The notes beneath the pieces are model-generated. The model was given only the letters and a program-made list of their open reading frames with translations, did not search any database and was not told the origin of the DNA. Source: Phytohalomonas tamaricis (lineage in GTDB: Bacteria; Pseudomonadota; Gammaproteobacteria; Pseudomonadales; Halomonadaceae). From it: a DNA stretch of 64,000 nucleotides. The stretch lies in NCBI RefSeq assembly GCF_003012345.1, contig NZ_PVRV01000020.1:248001-312000 (forward strand). Reading direction: 5' to 3'. Position numbers and translations under genes: made by a program. Below, one piece after another: positions 45,870 through 55,259 of the stretch. Each line of letters begins with the position of its first letter. Positions within the stretch are counted from its first letter, which is position 1.

Positions 45870-46751
45870 ATGGATACACAAAGCCTGCGTGCCTTTCTCG
45901 CTGTGGTGGACAGCGGCTCGTTCTCTCAGGCTGCCGAGGCGTTATTTTTAACCCAGCCGGCCGTAAGCAAGCGCATTGCAGTACTCGAAAACCAGATCGG
46001 CAGCCGACTGTTCGACCGAATTGGCCGCGGGATAGGGCTCACCGAAGCTGGGCGCATGCTATTGCCGCGTGCTCGTCAAATACTGGTGATGTTCGATGAC
46101 ACGCAGCGGGCGCTCGCCAACCTGAATGGGAAAATCAGCGGCAGCCTGACGCTAGCGACCAGTCACCATATTGGCTTGCACCGCCTGCCACCAGTGTTAA
46201 AGACGTTTACCCAGCAGCATCCCGATGTACGAATGGATATACGCTTTCTCGATTCGGAACAGGCCTACGCCGGCGTTCTCGATGGCAGCCTCGAACTCGC
46301 CGTGGTCACCCTGGCGCCCTCTCCCGACCCTAATCTTGTGGTTGTGCCAGTGTGGACCGATCAACTGCGCTTCGTGTGCGGCCGTGATCATCCTTTAGCA
46401 CACTGCACACAACTACCCCTCGCGGCGCTGTCGGAACATGATGCCGTGCTCCCAGGCCATTTAACGTTTACCCGTGGCATCGTCATCGAGACCTTTCTAC
46501 GCGAGGGCCTAAAAGTGCGCGTATCGATGTCGACTAACTATCTTGAGACGCTGAAAATGATGGTGGGTATCGGCTTGGGCTGGAGCGTACTGCCCGAGAC
46601 GATGATCGACGATGAACTCTGCATAATGCCGATAAAGCATCTTCCCATCGAGCGCCCGCTGGGCTATCTGTTTCATAGTAGCCGCACGCTCTCTAACGCG
46701 GCGCGCTCGATGATCAAGCTGCTCGAGCAGGCACGTGCAGTGCAAACATGA
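45870..46751 (+). CDS. LysR family transcriptional regulator, divergent from leuCDB
   Basis: A 293-residue LysR protein: MDTQSLRAFLAVVDSGSFSQAAEALFLTQPAVSKRIAVLENQIGSRLFDRIGRGIGLTEAGRMLLPRARQIL gives the standard DNA-binding domain, and the effector domain runs from about 90 to 290 (SGSLTLATSHHIGLHRLPPVLKTF near the hinge). LysR genes adjacent to leuC are common in gammaproteobacteria. A role in leucine synthesis control is inferred from the divergent arrangement. I cannot name the orthologue with certainty. Confidence 0.85.
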   Translation: MDTQSLRAFLAVVDSGSFSQAAEALFLTQPAVSKRIAVLENQIGSRLFDRIGRGIGLTEAGRMLLPRARQILVMFDDTQRALANLNGKISGSLTLATSHHIGLHRLPPVLKTFTQQHPDVRMDIRFLDSEQAYAGVLDGSLELAVVTLAPSPDPNLVVVPVWTDQLRFVCGRDHPLAHCTQLPLAALSEHDAVLPGHLTFTRGIVIETFLREGLKVRVSMSTNYLETLKMMVGIGLGWSVLPETMIDDELCIMPIKHLPIERPLGYLFHSSRTLSNAARSMIKLLEQARAVQT

Positions 46752-46879
46752 CATAAGCATTACGAAACGGTTGCACAACAACAGGATATCGTTAATGTAG
46801 CAAAGGCGATCTGCTGATTCGCATATAACAACAACCCGTGAAACATTAGTTTCACCATGACTATAAAAACGGACTCGAC

Positions 46880-47878
46880 ATGACCCCTTCAAGAGAACAA
46901 CACAACGCTTCTTTCTATAGTGGCAAAAAATCCCTGACGCTCTCTTCAACTCTCGCCGTCGCGTCGCTGTATAGCATATTCAGTGTGACACCGGCGGTAC
47001 TGGCCCAGGAGAGCACCGCCCAAGGCAGGGCTGACACGGCCTCAGGTGAGACTGCCAGCTATGAAATTACCGAAGATGAACCGCGCAGCGAATATCTGTC
47101 CGACTGGTATAACCAGAACCTGACCATCATCGGTGACAAGAACATTCGCTTCGGGCCACAGCCGGTCGATGACATCTATCTTGAGTATGAATTCTTTGGC
47201 CGCAAGGGACCGTTAGAGCTCTATGGCTATGTCGATCTGCCAAAGTTTTTCGGCATCGGTAACAGCAACGATACCGGCATCTGGGATGATGGTTCACCCC
47301 TGTTCACAGAACTGGAGCCACGCCTGTCAATCGATGGCATAACAGGAAAAGACCTAAGTGTTGGCCCGTTCAAGGAGTGGTTCTTTGCCGTCGATTATAT
47401 CTTCGACTGGGGACATAATTCCGATTCACGCCAGAATACGCTCTATGCCGGGTTCGGGACCGATATTGATACCCATACCCCGGTCGCGCTGTCGTTCAAT
47501 CTCTACAAGCGCTATCAGTGGGAAAACTATGGCGCGGCCAACGAGAATTCCTGGGATGGCTATCGCGCTCAGGCCAAGTATGTATGGCCGTTAGGTCAAT
47601 TCAGTAATGGCGCATCGCTGACCTACGTCGGCTTCACCAATTACGACTTCGGCTCCGACCTGCGCGATGATGCAGGGCCCATGCGCACAAACGAGGCGGT
47701 GGTAGCCACTAACGTACTGCTTTATTCCTTCACTCATCTGCGGTTTATGGGCGTAGCGCGCTACTTCCATAACGGCGGACAGTGGAAGGATGATGTCGAG
47801 GCCGACTTCGGCGAAGGCGCCTTCCATCTGCGTTCGACCGGATGGGGATATTACTTCGGCGTGGGCTGGCAATTCTAA
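46880..47878 (+). CDS. Tsx-type nucleoside-specific outer membrane channel
   Basis: A 332-residue protein with an export signal (cleavage near VLA/QES at residue 42). The mature part is rich in alternating aromatic strands and ends in GWQF, the C-terminal Phe of outer-membrane barrels. The pattern matches the nucleoside-specific channel family: YNQNLTIIGDKNIRFGPQ, DIYLEYEFFGRKGPLELYGYVDLPKFFGIGN, and SFNLYKRYQWENYGA. It should admit nucleosides across the outer membrane, complementing the NupC transporter at 7.5 kb. It appears monocistronic, closed by a terminator. Confidence 0.87.
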   Translation: MTPSREQHNASFYSGKKSLTLSSTLAVASLYSIFSVTPAVLAQESTAQGRADTASGETASYEITEDEPRSEYLSDWYNQNLTIIGDKNIRFGPQPVDDIYLEYEFFGRKGPLELYGYVDLPKFFGIGNSNDTGIWDDGSPLFTELEPRLSIDGITGKDLSVGPFKEWFFAVDYIFDWGHNSDSRQNTLYAGFGTDIDTHTPVALSFNLYKRYQWENYGAANENSWDGYRAQAKYVWPLGQFSNGASLTYVGFTNYDFGSDLRDDAGPMRTNEAVVATNVLLYSFTHLRFMGVARYFHNGGQWKDDVEADFGEGAFHLRSTGWGYYFGVGWQF

Positions 47879-47897
47879 ACACCACGTTTAGCGGTAC

Positions 47898-47934
47898 AAA
47901 AACGCCGACCGCATCATTGCGGGCGGCGTTTTTT
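47898..47934. terminator. Terminator between the Tsx-like gene and aroC
   Basis: AAAACGCCG and CGGCGTTTT pair, continued inwards by CCGC/GCGG after one mismatch, with a 6-base loop and a T run on the plus strand (A run on the other side). It lies between convergent genes. Confidence 0.8.
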
Positions 47935-47948
47935 CGTTATCTGTTTAT

Positions 47949-49034
47949 TTATCTAAGCCGTGGCGTTGCAACGACGACTTCGGCGTTCTGAGCGCGGTGG
48001 CGCAAAAAGTGATCCATTAAGGTGAGTGCCATCATTGCTTCAGCGATCGGCGTGGCACGAATGCCTACACAAGGATCGTGACGACCCTTGGTGATGACCT
48101 CAACGGGCTGACCATAGACATCGATCGAGCGCCCCGGTGTAGTAATACTCGAGGTTGGCTTAAGCGCGATGCTGGCGACAATGGACTGACCCGATGAGAT
48201 TCCTCCCAGCACCCCGCCTGCGTTATTGGAGAGAAACCCTGTCGGCATTATCTCATCACGGTGTTCGCTGCCCCGCTGGGCGATGCTGGCAAAACCGGCA
48301 CCGATTTCCACACCCTTGACCGCATTGATGCTCATCAGACCATGCGCGAGCTCGGCATCGAGGCGGTCAAAGATCGGTTCGCCCAACCCCGGCGGCACGC
48401 CCTCGGCAACCACGGTAATCTTGGCCCCTACCGAGTCCTGGTCACGCCGGAGTTGATCCATGTAGGCCTCCAACTCCGGCACCTTGTCGGGGTCAGGGCT
48501 GAAAAAAGCGTTCTGATCGACGCTTTCCCATGTCCTGAACTCAATCTCGATCGGACCCAGTTGGCTCATGTACCCACGAATTTGAATGCCATGGCTGGCC
48601 AGAAACTTCTTGGCAATCGCGCCAGCGGCAACGCGCATTGCGGTTTCCCGCGCGCTGGAACGGCCACCACCACGATAGTCACGAACACCATATTTATGGT
48701 GGTAGGTGTAATCAGCATGCGCTGGCCGAAACTGATCCTTAATCTGGGAGTAGTCCTTGGAACGCTGATCGGTATTCTCGATCAAAAGGCCAATGGGCGT
48801 ACCTGTGGTTCTACCCTCGAATACACCGGAAAGAATACGCACCTGATCAGGCTCACGCCGCTGAGTCGTATGGCGCGAGCTGCCGGGACGGCGGCGGTCC
48901 AGATCGTGCTGTAGATCCGCTTCACTAAGCTCAAGCCCCGGGGGACAGCCGTCAACAATAGCGCCTAGTGCGATGCCATGGCTCTCGCCGAAGGTGGTAA
49001 CAGTAAAAAGCTTGCCGAAGGTATTACCGGACAT
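47949..49034 (-). CDS. aroC: Chorismate synthase
   Basis: A 361-residue FMN-dependent enzyme. Signatures are [20 protein letters not shown] at the start, [50 protein letters not shown] and the C-terminal [18 protein letters not shown]. It forms chorismate, the branch point for aromatic amino acids and folate. It follows prmB by 55 bases with AGGAACCCCGAC as ribosome-binding site. Confidence 0.97.
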   Translation of the reverse strand: MSGNTFGKLFTVTTFGESHGIALGAIVDGCPPGLELSEADLQHDLDRRRPGSSRHTTQRREPDQVRILSGVFEGRTTGTPIGLLIENTDQRSKDYSQIKDQFRPAHADYTYHHKYGVRDYRGGGRSSARETAMRVAAGAIAKKFLASHGIQIRGYMSQLGPIEIEFRTWESVDQNAFFSPDPDKVPELEAYMDQLRRDQDSVGAKITVVAEGVPPGLGEPIFDRLDAELAHGLMSINAVKGVEIGAGFASIAQRGSEHRDEIMPTGFLSNNAGGVLGGISSGQSIVASIALKPTSSITTPGRSIDVYGQPVEVITKGRHDPCVGIRATPIAEAMMALTLMDHFLRHRAQNAEVVVATPRLR

Positions 49035-49089
49035 GTCGGGGTTCCTGACTGACTAACGACAACTCGCTAAAGGTCATGGATTTGCGCGC

Positions 49090-50040
49090 TCAGGCGAAGG
49101 CCGGCGCATATGTTTCAAGCTCGCTGGCCGTCAGCGCAAAGACACCATGGCCACCGCGTTCGAATTCGAGCCAGAGAAAAGGGACTTCGGGAAATGACTC
49201 GATCAAATGACGTTCCGAATTCCCTACCTCAACGATCAACACCCCATCATCGCTGAGATACTCACGCGCCTGGCGCAGCATACGGCGCACCAGATCGAGC
49301 CCGTCATCCCCCGAACCCAGTGCGATTGCGGGTTCATGGCGAAACTCTGCAGGCATAGCGGCAAGATCGCGCGCATCGACATAAGGCGGGTTGGAAACGA
49401 TCAGCTCGAAACGCTGGCCTTCGAGGCCCTCGAATAGATCAGAGACCACCGCCTTGACTCGGGTGCCGACATCGTGGCGCGTAATATTGATCCTGGCAAC
49501 CTCAAGCGCCTCTGGGCTGACATCGGAAAGAATCACCTCGCTGGTCGGCAGCATTAGCGCCGCCGCAATACCGATACACCCTGAGCCTGAACATAAATCG
49601 AGAATACGACGCGGCTCGCGTTCCGGGAACCAGGCCGCAAAACCGTGCTCGATCAGCTCGGCAATCGGCGAGCGCGGGATCAATACGCGCTCGTCAACGT
49701 TGAACGGATAGCCAGCGAAGAATGCCTCGCCTAGCAGGTAAGGCAGTGGCTTGCGTGTCTCGACGCGCGCGCGCGCCAGCGCAACAATGCGATGCCGCTC
49801 TACATTTAGCAGCCGCGCATCGAGTACACCGGGATCGACATCATGCGGTAAATGCAATGCACCGAGCACAAGACTGACCGCTTCGTCCCACGCTGAGTCG
49901 GTACCATGACCATAGTACAGGCGATGGGCTAGAAAAACGCTGGTGGCCCAGCGCAGACAATCACGCAACGTTACAAGTTCGGCAACGAGCGTATCGTCAT
50001 CGATACCCAACGTATCGAGGGGGGACAAGGCGTTAGACAC
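49090..50040 (-). CDS. prmB: 50S ribosomal protein L3 glutamine methyltransferase
   Basis: A 316-residue SAM-dependent methyltransferase. It has the N-terminal helical domain typical of PrmB/HemK ([27 protein letters not shown]), then [35 protein letters not shown] for SAM and the glutamine-binding IVSNPPYVD. PrmB rather than PrmC is supported by the RSPIAEL segment and linkage to aroC. The start is GTG with GGGAG five bases upstream. It is divergent from the Smr-domain gene. Confidence 0.94.
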   Translation of the reverse strand: MSNALSPLDTLGIDDDTLVAELVTLRDCLRWATSVFLAHRLYYGHGTDSAWDEAVSLVLGALHLPHDVDPGVLDARLLNVERHRIVALARARVETRKPLPYLLGEAFFAGYPFNVDERVLIPRSPIAELIEHGFAAWFPEREPRRILDLCSGSGCIGIAAALMLPTSEVILSDVSPEALEVARINITRHDVGTRVKAVVSDLFEGLEGQRFELIVSNPPYVDARDLAAMPAEFRHEPAIALGSGDDGLDLVRRMLRQAREYLSDDGVLIVEVGNSERHLIESFPEVPFLWLEFERGGHGVFALTASELETYAPAFA

Positions 50041-50208
50041 GTGCGCTCCCTAAACTGAATTCATGACCCTATGTGAGACTAGTGTAACCCGGCGCGGCCC
50101 AGCGGCGACAGCACGATACGTCTTCGTATGAAGACCAAGGGTTCACAGCAGCAGACAAGTCTCTATACTTGAGCCGCATAGAGTGGCCAATGGACAACGG
50201 GAGCGGGC

Positions 50209-50826
50209 ATGAGTGGCAATCGTCACGATAACGGCGATGATGGGAACAACGAAGATATCGATGATATCTCGCTGTTTCGTCAGGCCCTGCGCGCCGCTGG
50301 CGTAACACCGATCAGGCATAACCGCGCCGACACAGGGCGTCCTGTGCATACGCAGCGCGACAGAGACACATTAGACGCCCGCCGACAGGCCGCCATTACA
50401 GCATCCTCAGACACCCCGAGTTCACGTACCAGTGACGGCCGTGTTGACCCCGTGCGCCCCTCCGAATCGCTGTTCTTCGCCCTGCCCGATCTGCCCTACC
50501 GTACCGTGCAGCAGCTGAAACGCGGCGACATTGAATGGCAATCAGGTCTCGATCTCCATGGCTACACGATTGATGAGGCTCGTTTGCAGCTTGAAACCTT
50601 TCTTCACGAGGCACGGGCTGAGCGTATCCGCTGCGTTCTAGTAGTTCATGGCAAGGCCTGGACGACGATGGCCAGTGATCCGCTAAGCCAGAACCGCTAC
50701 CCGGTGATCAAGAGCCATGTTAACGCATGGCTGCGTGAGCTGCCCGAAGTATTGGCCTTCTGCTCGGCAACACCCAACGATGGCGGCACCGGTGCGGTTT
50801 ATGTCCTGCTACGTCGCACCCGCTAA
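50209..50826 (+). CDS. smrB: Smr-domain protein, SmrB-like
   Basis: A 205-residue protein: a long polar N-terminal region rich in Arg and Asp, then an Smr domain from about 98 to 204. The DLHG motif (Asp115, His117), the VVHGKAW stretch and the terminal GGTGAVYVLLRR are visible. E. coli SmrB is an endonuclease that cleaves mRNA at collided ribosomes, and its gene is also beside prmB. The HGKAW stretch differs from the HGHGKG form seen in many relatives, so catalytic competence is not certain. The ribosome-binding site is GGGAGCGGGC. Confidence 0.85.
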   Translation: MSGNRHDNGDDGNNEDIDDISLFRQALRAAGVTPIRHNRADTGRPVHTQRDRDTLDARRQAAITASSDTPSSRTSDGRVDPVRPSESLFFALPDLPYRTVQQLKRGDIEWQSGLDLHGYTIDEARLQLETFLHEARAERIRCVLVVHGKAWTTMASDPLSQNRYPVIKSHVNAWLRELPEVLAFCSATPNDGGTGAVYVLLRRTR

Positions 50827-50845
50827 GGTACTACCCTACTAGACG

Positions 50846-51724
50846 TCACGCTGAGCCAGCGTAAGCAGAAACGATAACGTCGACAACACGCGCCACATGC
50901 CCACGCTCAAGATGAAGATGATGGCCACCCGGCAACACATGACGTGCTAAATGACGCACCTGTGCACGTGCTTTAACGCCATGCGGCCTATTGCCTAATA
51001 TCCCCTGTTCCGCTTCGATAAGTCCGACCGGGGCTTCAATCGCTGCCAAAATCACGTCAACCTGCTCCGGCGTGAAGCGCACCAGAGAGGGACGCAGCAG
51101 ACGTGGGTCGGTACGAAAACGAAAGCTGCCGGCATGCTCTTCGAGATTTCGTACGACCAGTGGCGCTGCCGTATCGTAATCAAGCGGCGTGACAGCACCC
51201 GCCACTCGTGCATTGATCGCATCCTCCAATCGTTCATAGCGCGGAGGTGTCGAAGGCCTGCGCCGTGCGCCCAATATCCCATTACGCAGTTGCACTACCG
51301 TATGTTCAGTGGAGGTTGTCAGCAGCCCGGCCAGACCATCGATCAACCACAACCGCTCGATACGCTCAGGAATCGTTCCTGCCATCACGCTTGCCACAAT
51401 CGCGCCCAACGAATGTGCCAGCAGCGTAGCCCGCTCCAGTTTCAGCGCATCGAGCGCATCAAGAACATCGTGAATATAATCCCACAAGGCGTAATCAACA
51501 CGGGGCGGTAACCATTCCGACTGACCATGACCGGCAAAGTCGATCGCCACGATACGGATGTCCAACTGTTTAACGAGCAGCGGTGCCAGGCGTGAAAACG
51601 TTGCCGCGTTATCTAGCCAGCCGTGCAGAGCAAGCCAGGTGGGCGCATCATCACGCCCCCATACGAGAGCAGCAAGACGCCCATCGACGAGAGAAATTGA
51701 TCGCGGCTCGGTACATGTATTCAT
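50846..51724 (-). CDS. Alpha/beta hydrolase
   Basis: A 292-residue cytosolic hydrolase of the alpha/beta fold. LALHGWLDNAATF holds the oxyanion strand, AIDFAGHGQSEW follows, Ser105 is the nucleophile in LLAHSLGAIVAS, and a C-terminal GGHHLHLERG supplies the likely catalytic His. The closest familiar group is the MEST/serine-hydrolase type. The frame can begin at a TTG at 51727; the ATG at 51724 is used. The substrate is unknown. It is convergent with smrB with a 19-base gap. Confidence 0.78.
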   Translation of the reverse strand: MNTCTEPRSISLVDGRLAALVWGRDDAPTWLALHGWLDNAATFSRLAPLLVKQLDIRIVAIDFAGHGQSEWLPPRVDYALWDYIHDVLDALDALKLERATLLAHSLGAIVASVMAGTIPERIERLWLIDGLAGLLTTSTEHTVVQLRNGILGARRRPSTPPRYERLEDAINARVAGAVTPLDYDTAAPLVVRNLEEHAGSFRFRTDPRLLRPSLVRFTPEQVDVILAAIEAPVGLIEAEQGILGNRPHGVKARAQVRHLARHVLPGGHHLHLERGHVARVVDVIVSAYAGSA

Positions 51725-51853
51725 CAATTGTTCCGCTTAGTCCAGAGTATTCGAACTGATCGAGTTGTGTAGCGTTAGCGCTGCTAGGCGCGGCTCACGT
51801 AATAGGATTACCATGTCTTACTTTTCACGCTAAGTATATGCTAGGGAGAATGT

Positions 51854-51952
51854 GTGTCACCGCCACGCCGCAACAATCGTCGCCGTAATACCGTGTTTTT
51901 CATCGTTGTCATCGCCGCATTGGCTTACGCCTTCATGACATTACCGGGATAA
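51854..51952 (+). CDS. 32-residue single-pass membrane peptide upstream of the AEC transporter
   Basis: A GTG-started frame after GGGAGAATGT encodes 32 residues: a strongly basic N-terminus (SPPRRNNRRRN) followed by one hydrophobic helix (TVFFIVVIAALAYAFM) and a short TLPG tail. It ends seven bases before the AEC transporter ATG, so the two are likely in one transcript and translationally coupled. The positive-inside arrangement predicts a cytosolic N-terminus. I do not recognise a family. Its length, ribosome-binding site, composition and position support a real gene, though conservation needs testing. Confidence 0.55.
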   Translation: MSPPRRNNRRRNTVFFIVVIAALAYAFMTLPG

Positions 51953-51959
51953 CGGCACC

Positions 51960-52907
51960 ATGAACCTGCTCAACATTTTTATCGAAACGCTTAATGCCAC
52001 CATACCGGTCTTTGCCATGGTACTGCTCGGCGTGGCGTTGAAATATCTCAAATGGATTGATCATTCATTTATCAATACGGCTTCGAAGCTGGTGTTCCGT
52101 GGCGCCCTGCCAACGTTGATCTTTCTGAGTATCATTGATGCCGACCTGACGACTGCGCTGATTCCTGGCCTGATGATCTACTTTGCGCTTGCTACGCTGA
52201 TCGCATTTCTAATCTCTTGGGCGTGGGCAGTCAAGCGCATCGACCGAGCCGATCGCGGGGTCTATGTGCAAGGTGCATTCCGAGGCAATGGCAGCATCCT
52301 AGGCCTTGCTTTGGCGGGCACCATGTATGGCGACTATGGCCTCTCAGTCGGCGGCATTCTGGCGAGCGTACTGATACCTTTGTACAACATTCTCGCCGTC
52401 ATCGTGTTATCAAGCTATCAGCCCGGCAAGCGCGCCAGTTGGCAAAGCATCGTCAGAAATATCATTACCAACCCCCTCATCATTGCGGTAGTCGCCGCGC
52501 TGCTATTTTCATCGCTGGGCCTGCAACTACCGACCTGGCTACACACCTCAGGCCGTTATTTTGCCAATGTTACGATGCCACTGGCCCTGATCTGTATCGG
52601 CGGGACGCTATCGATGACGGCTATTCGCGAGTCAAGTAGCACGGCGCTGGGCGCCAGTTGGATAAAGATTTTCTGGTTACCGCTACTTGCAACAGCAGGC
52701 GCATGGCTGGTGGGCTTCAGGGACGCCCAGCTCGGTTTGCTGTTCGTCTACTTTTCCAGTCCCTCGGCTGCATCGAGCTTTGTCATGGCACAGGCCATGG
52801 GCGGTAACGCTAAACTAGCCGCTAACATCATTGCCATCACAACTGTTGGTTCAAGCCTTACGGTTACCGCTGGCGTATTTCTCCTGCAACTGATTGGCAC
52901 CACATAA
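51960..52907 (+). CDS. AEC (auxin efflux carrier) family transporter
   Basis: A 315-residue protein with about ten membrane segments, two repeats of five. Typical features are FAMVLLGVALKYLKWIDHSFINTASKLVFRGALPTLIFLSI, GAFRGNGSILGLAL, IITNPLIIAVVAALLFSSLGLQLP and SSPSAASSFVMAQAMGGN near the end, as in bacterial malonate, malate or auxin-type carriers. The substrate is unknown. The upstream 32-residue frame ends seven bases before the start, which itself has no strong ribosome-binding site. Confidence 0.86.
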   Translation: MNLLNIFIETLNATIPVFAMVLLGVALKYLKWIDHSFINTASKLVFRGALPTLIFLSIIDADLTTALIPGLMIYFALATLIAFLISWAWAVKRIDRADRGVYVQGAFRGNGSILGLALAGTMYGDYGLSVGGILASVLIPLYNILAVIVLSSYQPGKRASWQSIVRNIITNPLIIAVVAALLFSSLGLQLPTWLHTSGRYFANVTMPLALICIGGTLSMTAIRESSSTALGASWIKIFWLPLLATAGAWLVGFRDAQLGLLFVYFSSPSAASSFVMAQAMGGNAKLAANIIAITTVGSSLTVTAGVFLLQLIGTT

Positions 52908-52912
52908 TGGAA

Positions 52913-52943
52913 AAGGGCCAGTTCCTTTACGGAACTGGCCCTT
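52913..52943. terminator. Terminator between the AEC gene and the monooxygenase gene
   Basis: A perfect 13-base-pair stem, AAGGGCCAGTTCC with GGAACTGGCCCTT, around a 5-base loop, lying between convergent genes. Confidence 0.8.
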
Positions 52944-52966
52944 GGACGTAGAGACTACTGGCTCGC

Positions 52967-53275
52967 TTAGCGATGTGCCTCGATGATGACATTGAACTGC
53001 TCAATGCCACCACCCTCACGGAACGCCTCTTTAGGCATCGGGTTCGAATGCGCCTTTTTGAAGTCGTCACTATTTACCCAGTCACGGAAGGCTTGCTGGT
53101 CCTCCCATTCTGTCTCTACCACATAAGGCGCCTGGTTTCCCTGCGGGCGCAATACCTGCATCGCAACAAAGCCTGGTTGCTTGTCGACTTCGCTGGCACG
53201 TTTGCGAAAACGCGTCTCGAATTCCTCGGCATATTCATCGATGACCAATACCCGGTTGGTAACGATATACCCCAT
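52967..53275 (-). CDS. Antibiotic biosynthesis monooxygenase (ABM/IsdG-like) domain protein
   Basis: A 102-residue dimeric-barrel protein. The opening TNRVLVIDEYAEEFETRFRKRASEVDKQPGFVAMQVLRP and YVVETEWEDQQAFRDWVNSDDFKKAHSNP match the ABM family, closest to its IsdG/HmoA-like haem-degrading branch. A conserved His in FKKAHS could be the haem ligand. Haem turnover is a family-based inference; other ABM proteins are quinol monooxygenases. The ribosome-binding site is GGCAGGAGAAG. It is followed in neither direction by a haem transport gene. Confidence 0.78.
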   Translation of the reverse strand: MGYIVTNRVLVIDEYAEEFETRFRKRASEVDKQPGFVAMQVLRPQGNQAPYVVETEWEDQQAFRDWVNSDDFKKAHSNPMPKEAFREGGGIEQFNVIIEAHR

Positions 53276-53297
53276 CGCACGCTTCTCCTGCCTTATC

Positions 53298-53786
53298 TCA
53301 AATAGCCGCAGCGGTAGCCGGTGTCACATGCTGCTTGAGTGTGGAGCAACCTGCCGCCCAGACATCCGCTTCCAGCGCGACAACATCGGCAGTACCTAGC
53401 GGTAGACGTGCCTGCATACCTCCATCAACTAATCGACCGACGAGATCACCGACCAGTGGCATGTGGCTGACGACAAGCCAGGGCGTCTCATCGATGTGTT
53501 CAGCCAACCATTCGATTACCGCATCGACAGGCGCATCCGGTGTGATCAAGGGTAACGCCATGATCTCATCGACATGCAGCTGTTGGGCAATGATGCGTGC
53601 CGTTTGCTGGGCGCGATCATAAGGACTCGACACCACCCTGAGCGCCCGACATTCATCCTGCGACAGATAAGATTCAAACCAGGCAGCCATGCTGGCCACT
53701 TCCTGCTGACCGGTGAGATCCAGTGGACGCTTGGCATCCGGTGTACCCGTGGCGGCCTCGCCATGACGCATGATGAATAGTTTCAT
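53298..53786 (-). CDS. sixA: Phosphohistidine phosphatase SixA
   Basis: A 162-residue member of the histidine phosphatase superfamily. The catalytic MKLFIMRHGEA places His8 at the start, with VVSSPYDRAQQTARII and LVVSHMPLVGDLVGRL giving the second catalytic His. SixA dephosphorylates phosphohistidine on signalling proteins such as ArcB and the nitrogen PTS. It follows gpsA by 8 bases and is probably in its operon. The ribosome-binding site is TAGGAAACCAC. Confidence 0.92.
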   Translation of the reverse strand: MKLFIMRHGEAATGTPDAKRPLDLTGQQEVASMAAWFESYLSQDECRALRVVSSPYDRAQQTARIIAQQLHVDEIMALPLITPDAPVDAVIEWLAEHIDETPWLVVSHMPLVGDLVGRLVDGGMQARLPLGTADVVALEADVWAAGCSTLKQHVTPATAAAI

Positions 53787-53794
53787 GTGGTTTC

Positions 53795-54898
53795 CTATAA
53801 ACCTTGGTTCAATTTAGAGCCCTGCTGGGCATGATGTTGAGCGCGAGTAGCCTCTTCACGAGACAGGGTGAACTCGACATCACTACTTTGCTCATTGCGC
53901 ATTAACATCAGCGCCATCATCTTCGCATCCACCCCTTCGAACATGACCTGATACAACCCACTCGCCAGTGGCATGTAGATCGACTCCTGTCGAGATTTGT
54001 CATGCATCAAGCGTACCGTATTGACCCCTTCCGCTACCTGCCCCAACGCCTCAATGGCTTCATCCAGCGTCTTGCCCTCACCGATGGCATAGCCGACGCG
54101 ATAGTTACGTGACAGATTCGACGAGCACGTCACAATCAGATCACCGACTCCGGCAAGGCCAAGAAAGGTCATGGGATTAGCCCCTTGCGCCACAGCAAAG
54201 CGGCCCATCTCTGCAAGCGCTCGGGTCATGAGCATGCTTTTGGTATTTTCTCCCATGCCTAGTGCTGCCGCCATGCCAACGGCAATAGCGTAGATATTTT
54301 TCAATGCCCCACCGAGCTCGACGCCATAACGATCATTACTGGCATAGAGACGGAAATAATCACAACCCAACGCGTGTTGTACCGTCACTCGCGTAGCCGC
54401 GTCATCACTGGCGATGACACTCGCAGTAAGCTGTTTCTCAGCGATCTCGGAGGCGAGGTTAGGGCCTGACAGAACGCCGACATGAGGATTGCCCGTCTCC
54501 TCAATCAGAATCTGGCTCATGAGTTTGAAGCCCTCCTCCTCGATCCCCTTGGTCGTGCTAACCAGTATCTGATCGTTATGCAGAAAAGGCGCGGCGGCGC
54601 GTACCACGTCACGAAATGCCTTTGAAGGAATCGCTACCAGGACAAGTTCAGCGTCCTCGAGTACCCATGCAAGCTCGGTCGAGGCCACAACGGCAGGATG
54701 AATAGTGAAGTCGGGAAGATAACGATGATTGACGTGGTCATGATTAATGCCAGCTACCAGCTCTGGATCACGCATCCATTGCCGAACACGTGCGCCGTTG
54801 GTTGCCGAAATGCTGGCTAGTGCAGTACCGAAGCTGCCGCCGCCCAGCACGGCAATCCGGGAAGTCGTAGACGCCTTGCGTCGAGACTCATCAGTCAT
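53795..54898 (-). CDS. gpsA: Glycerol-3-phosphate dehydrogenase [NAD(P)+]
   Basis: A 367-residue enzyme. The Rossmann [17 protein letters not shown] follows a short N-terminal tail, then [39 protein letters not shown], and [28 protein letters not shown] with the catalytic lysine. It makes sn-glycerol 3-phosphate for phospholipids. It is about 28 residues longer than E. coli GpsA, mostly at the ends. The ribosome-binding site is GGAAGGCATC then ATG. Confidence 0.96.
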   Translation of the reverse strand: MTDESRRKASTTSRIAVLGGGSFGTALASISATNGARVRQWMRDPELVAGINHDHVNHRYLPDFTIHPAVVASTELAWVLEDAELVLVAIPSKAFRDVVRAAAPFLHNDQILVSTTKGIEEEGFKLMSQILIEETGNPHVGVLSGPNLASEIAEKQLTASVIASDDAATRVTVQHALGCDYFRLYASNDRYGVELGGALKNIYAIAVGMAAALGMGENTKSMLMTRALAEMGRFAVAQGANPMTFLGLAGVGDLIVTCSSNLSRNYRVGYAIGEGKTLDEAIEALGQVAEGVNTVRLMHDKSRQESIYMPLASGLYQVMFEGVDAKMMALMLMRNEQSSDVEFTLSREEATRAQHHAQQGSKLNQGL

Positions 54899-55259
54899 GA
54901 TGCCTTCCGATATCGAACATGGATGTACATTCTAACGAAACGAAAGCAAAACGGTCAGCAATGGCTGACCGTTTATCATATTGCGCCTTGCTGCTGGCAA
55001 AATATTTCTTCAAGCAAAGCCATATTAACCATCAACCACTGCGCACTGCCATCATGTATAGCTGCTATTGAACGTCATGTGGACAAAAGTTTAACCATGT
55101 CCGCTCATTGCTATCCATACACAGTGCAATACGTCATTTTAAAACAGTAGCCGTAGCCCCGCGTTAATACGGAGTTAAGCCATATTCTTCATGCTTGGCG
55201 GCGCGCATTGGCGCATCGTCACGTTATTATGAAGGTGGCTTTTACCAAGAGGCGACAAG
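54899..55259. promoter_or_regulatory. Divergent region between gpsA and the response regulator gene
   Basis: A 361-base gap. It contains an 11-base-pair hairpin AAACGGTCAGC/GCTGACCGTTT (54949-54974) with A/T runs on both sides, terminator-like although both flanking genes start here. It also contains the PmrA-box-like repeat at 55163-55179. No convincing gene is present; a 75-codon frame over this hairpin has poor coding character. Confidence 0.45.
55163..55179 (+). promoter_or_regulatory. Candidate response-regulator binding site (PmrA-box-like direct repeat)
   Basis: GTTAAT and GTTAAG are direct repeats separated by 5 bases (11-base period), close to the PmrA box (C/T)TTAA(G/T)-N5-(C/T)TTAA(G/T). 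It lies about 80 bases upstream of the QseB/PmrA-like regulator gene and suggests autoregulation. Confidence 0.45.

Noticed and set aside
54923-55150. 75-codon plus-strand frame upstream of the response regulator
   Set aside because: It runs through a terminator-like hairpin, has no ribosome-binding site and encodes a cysteine-rich, non-protein-like composition.
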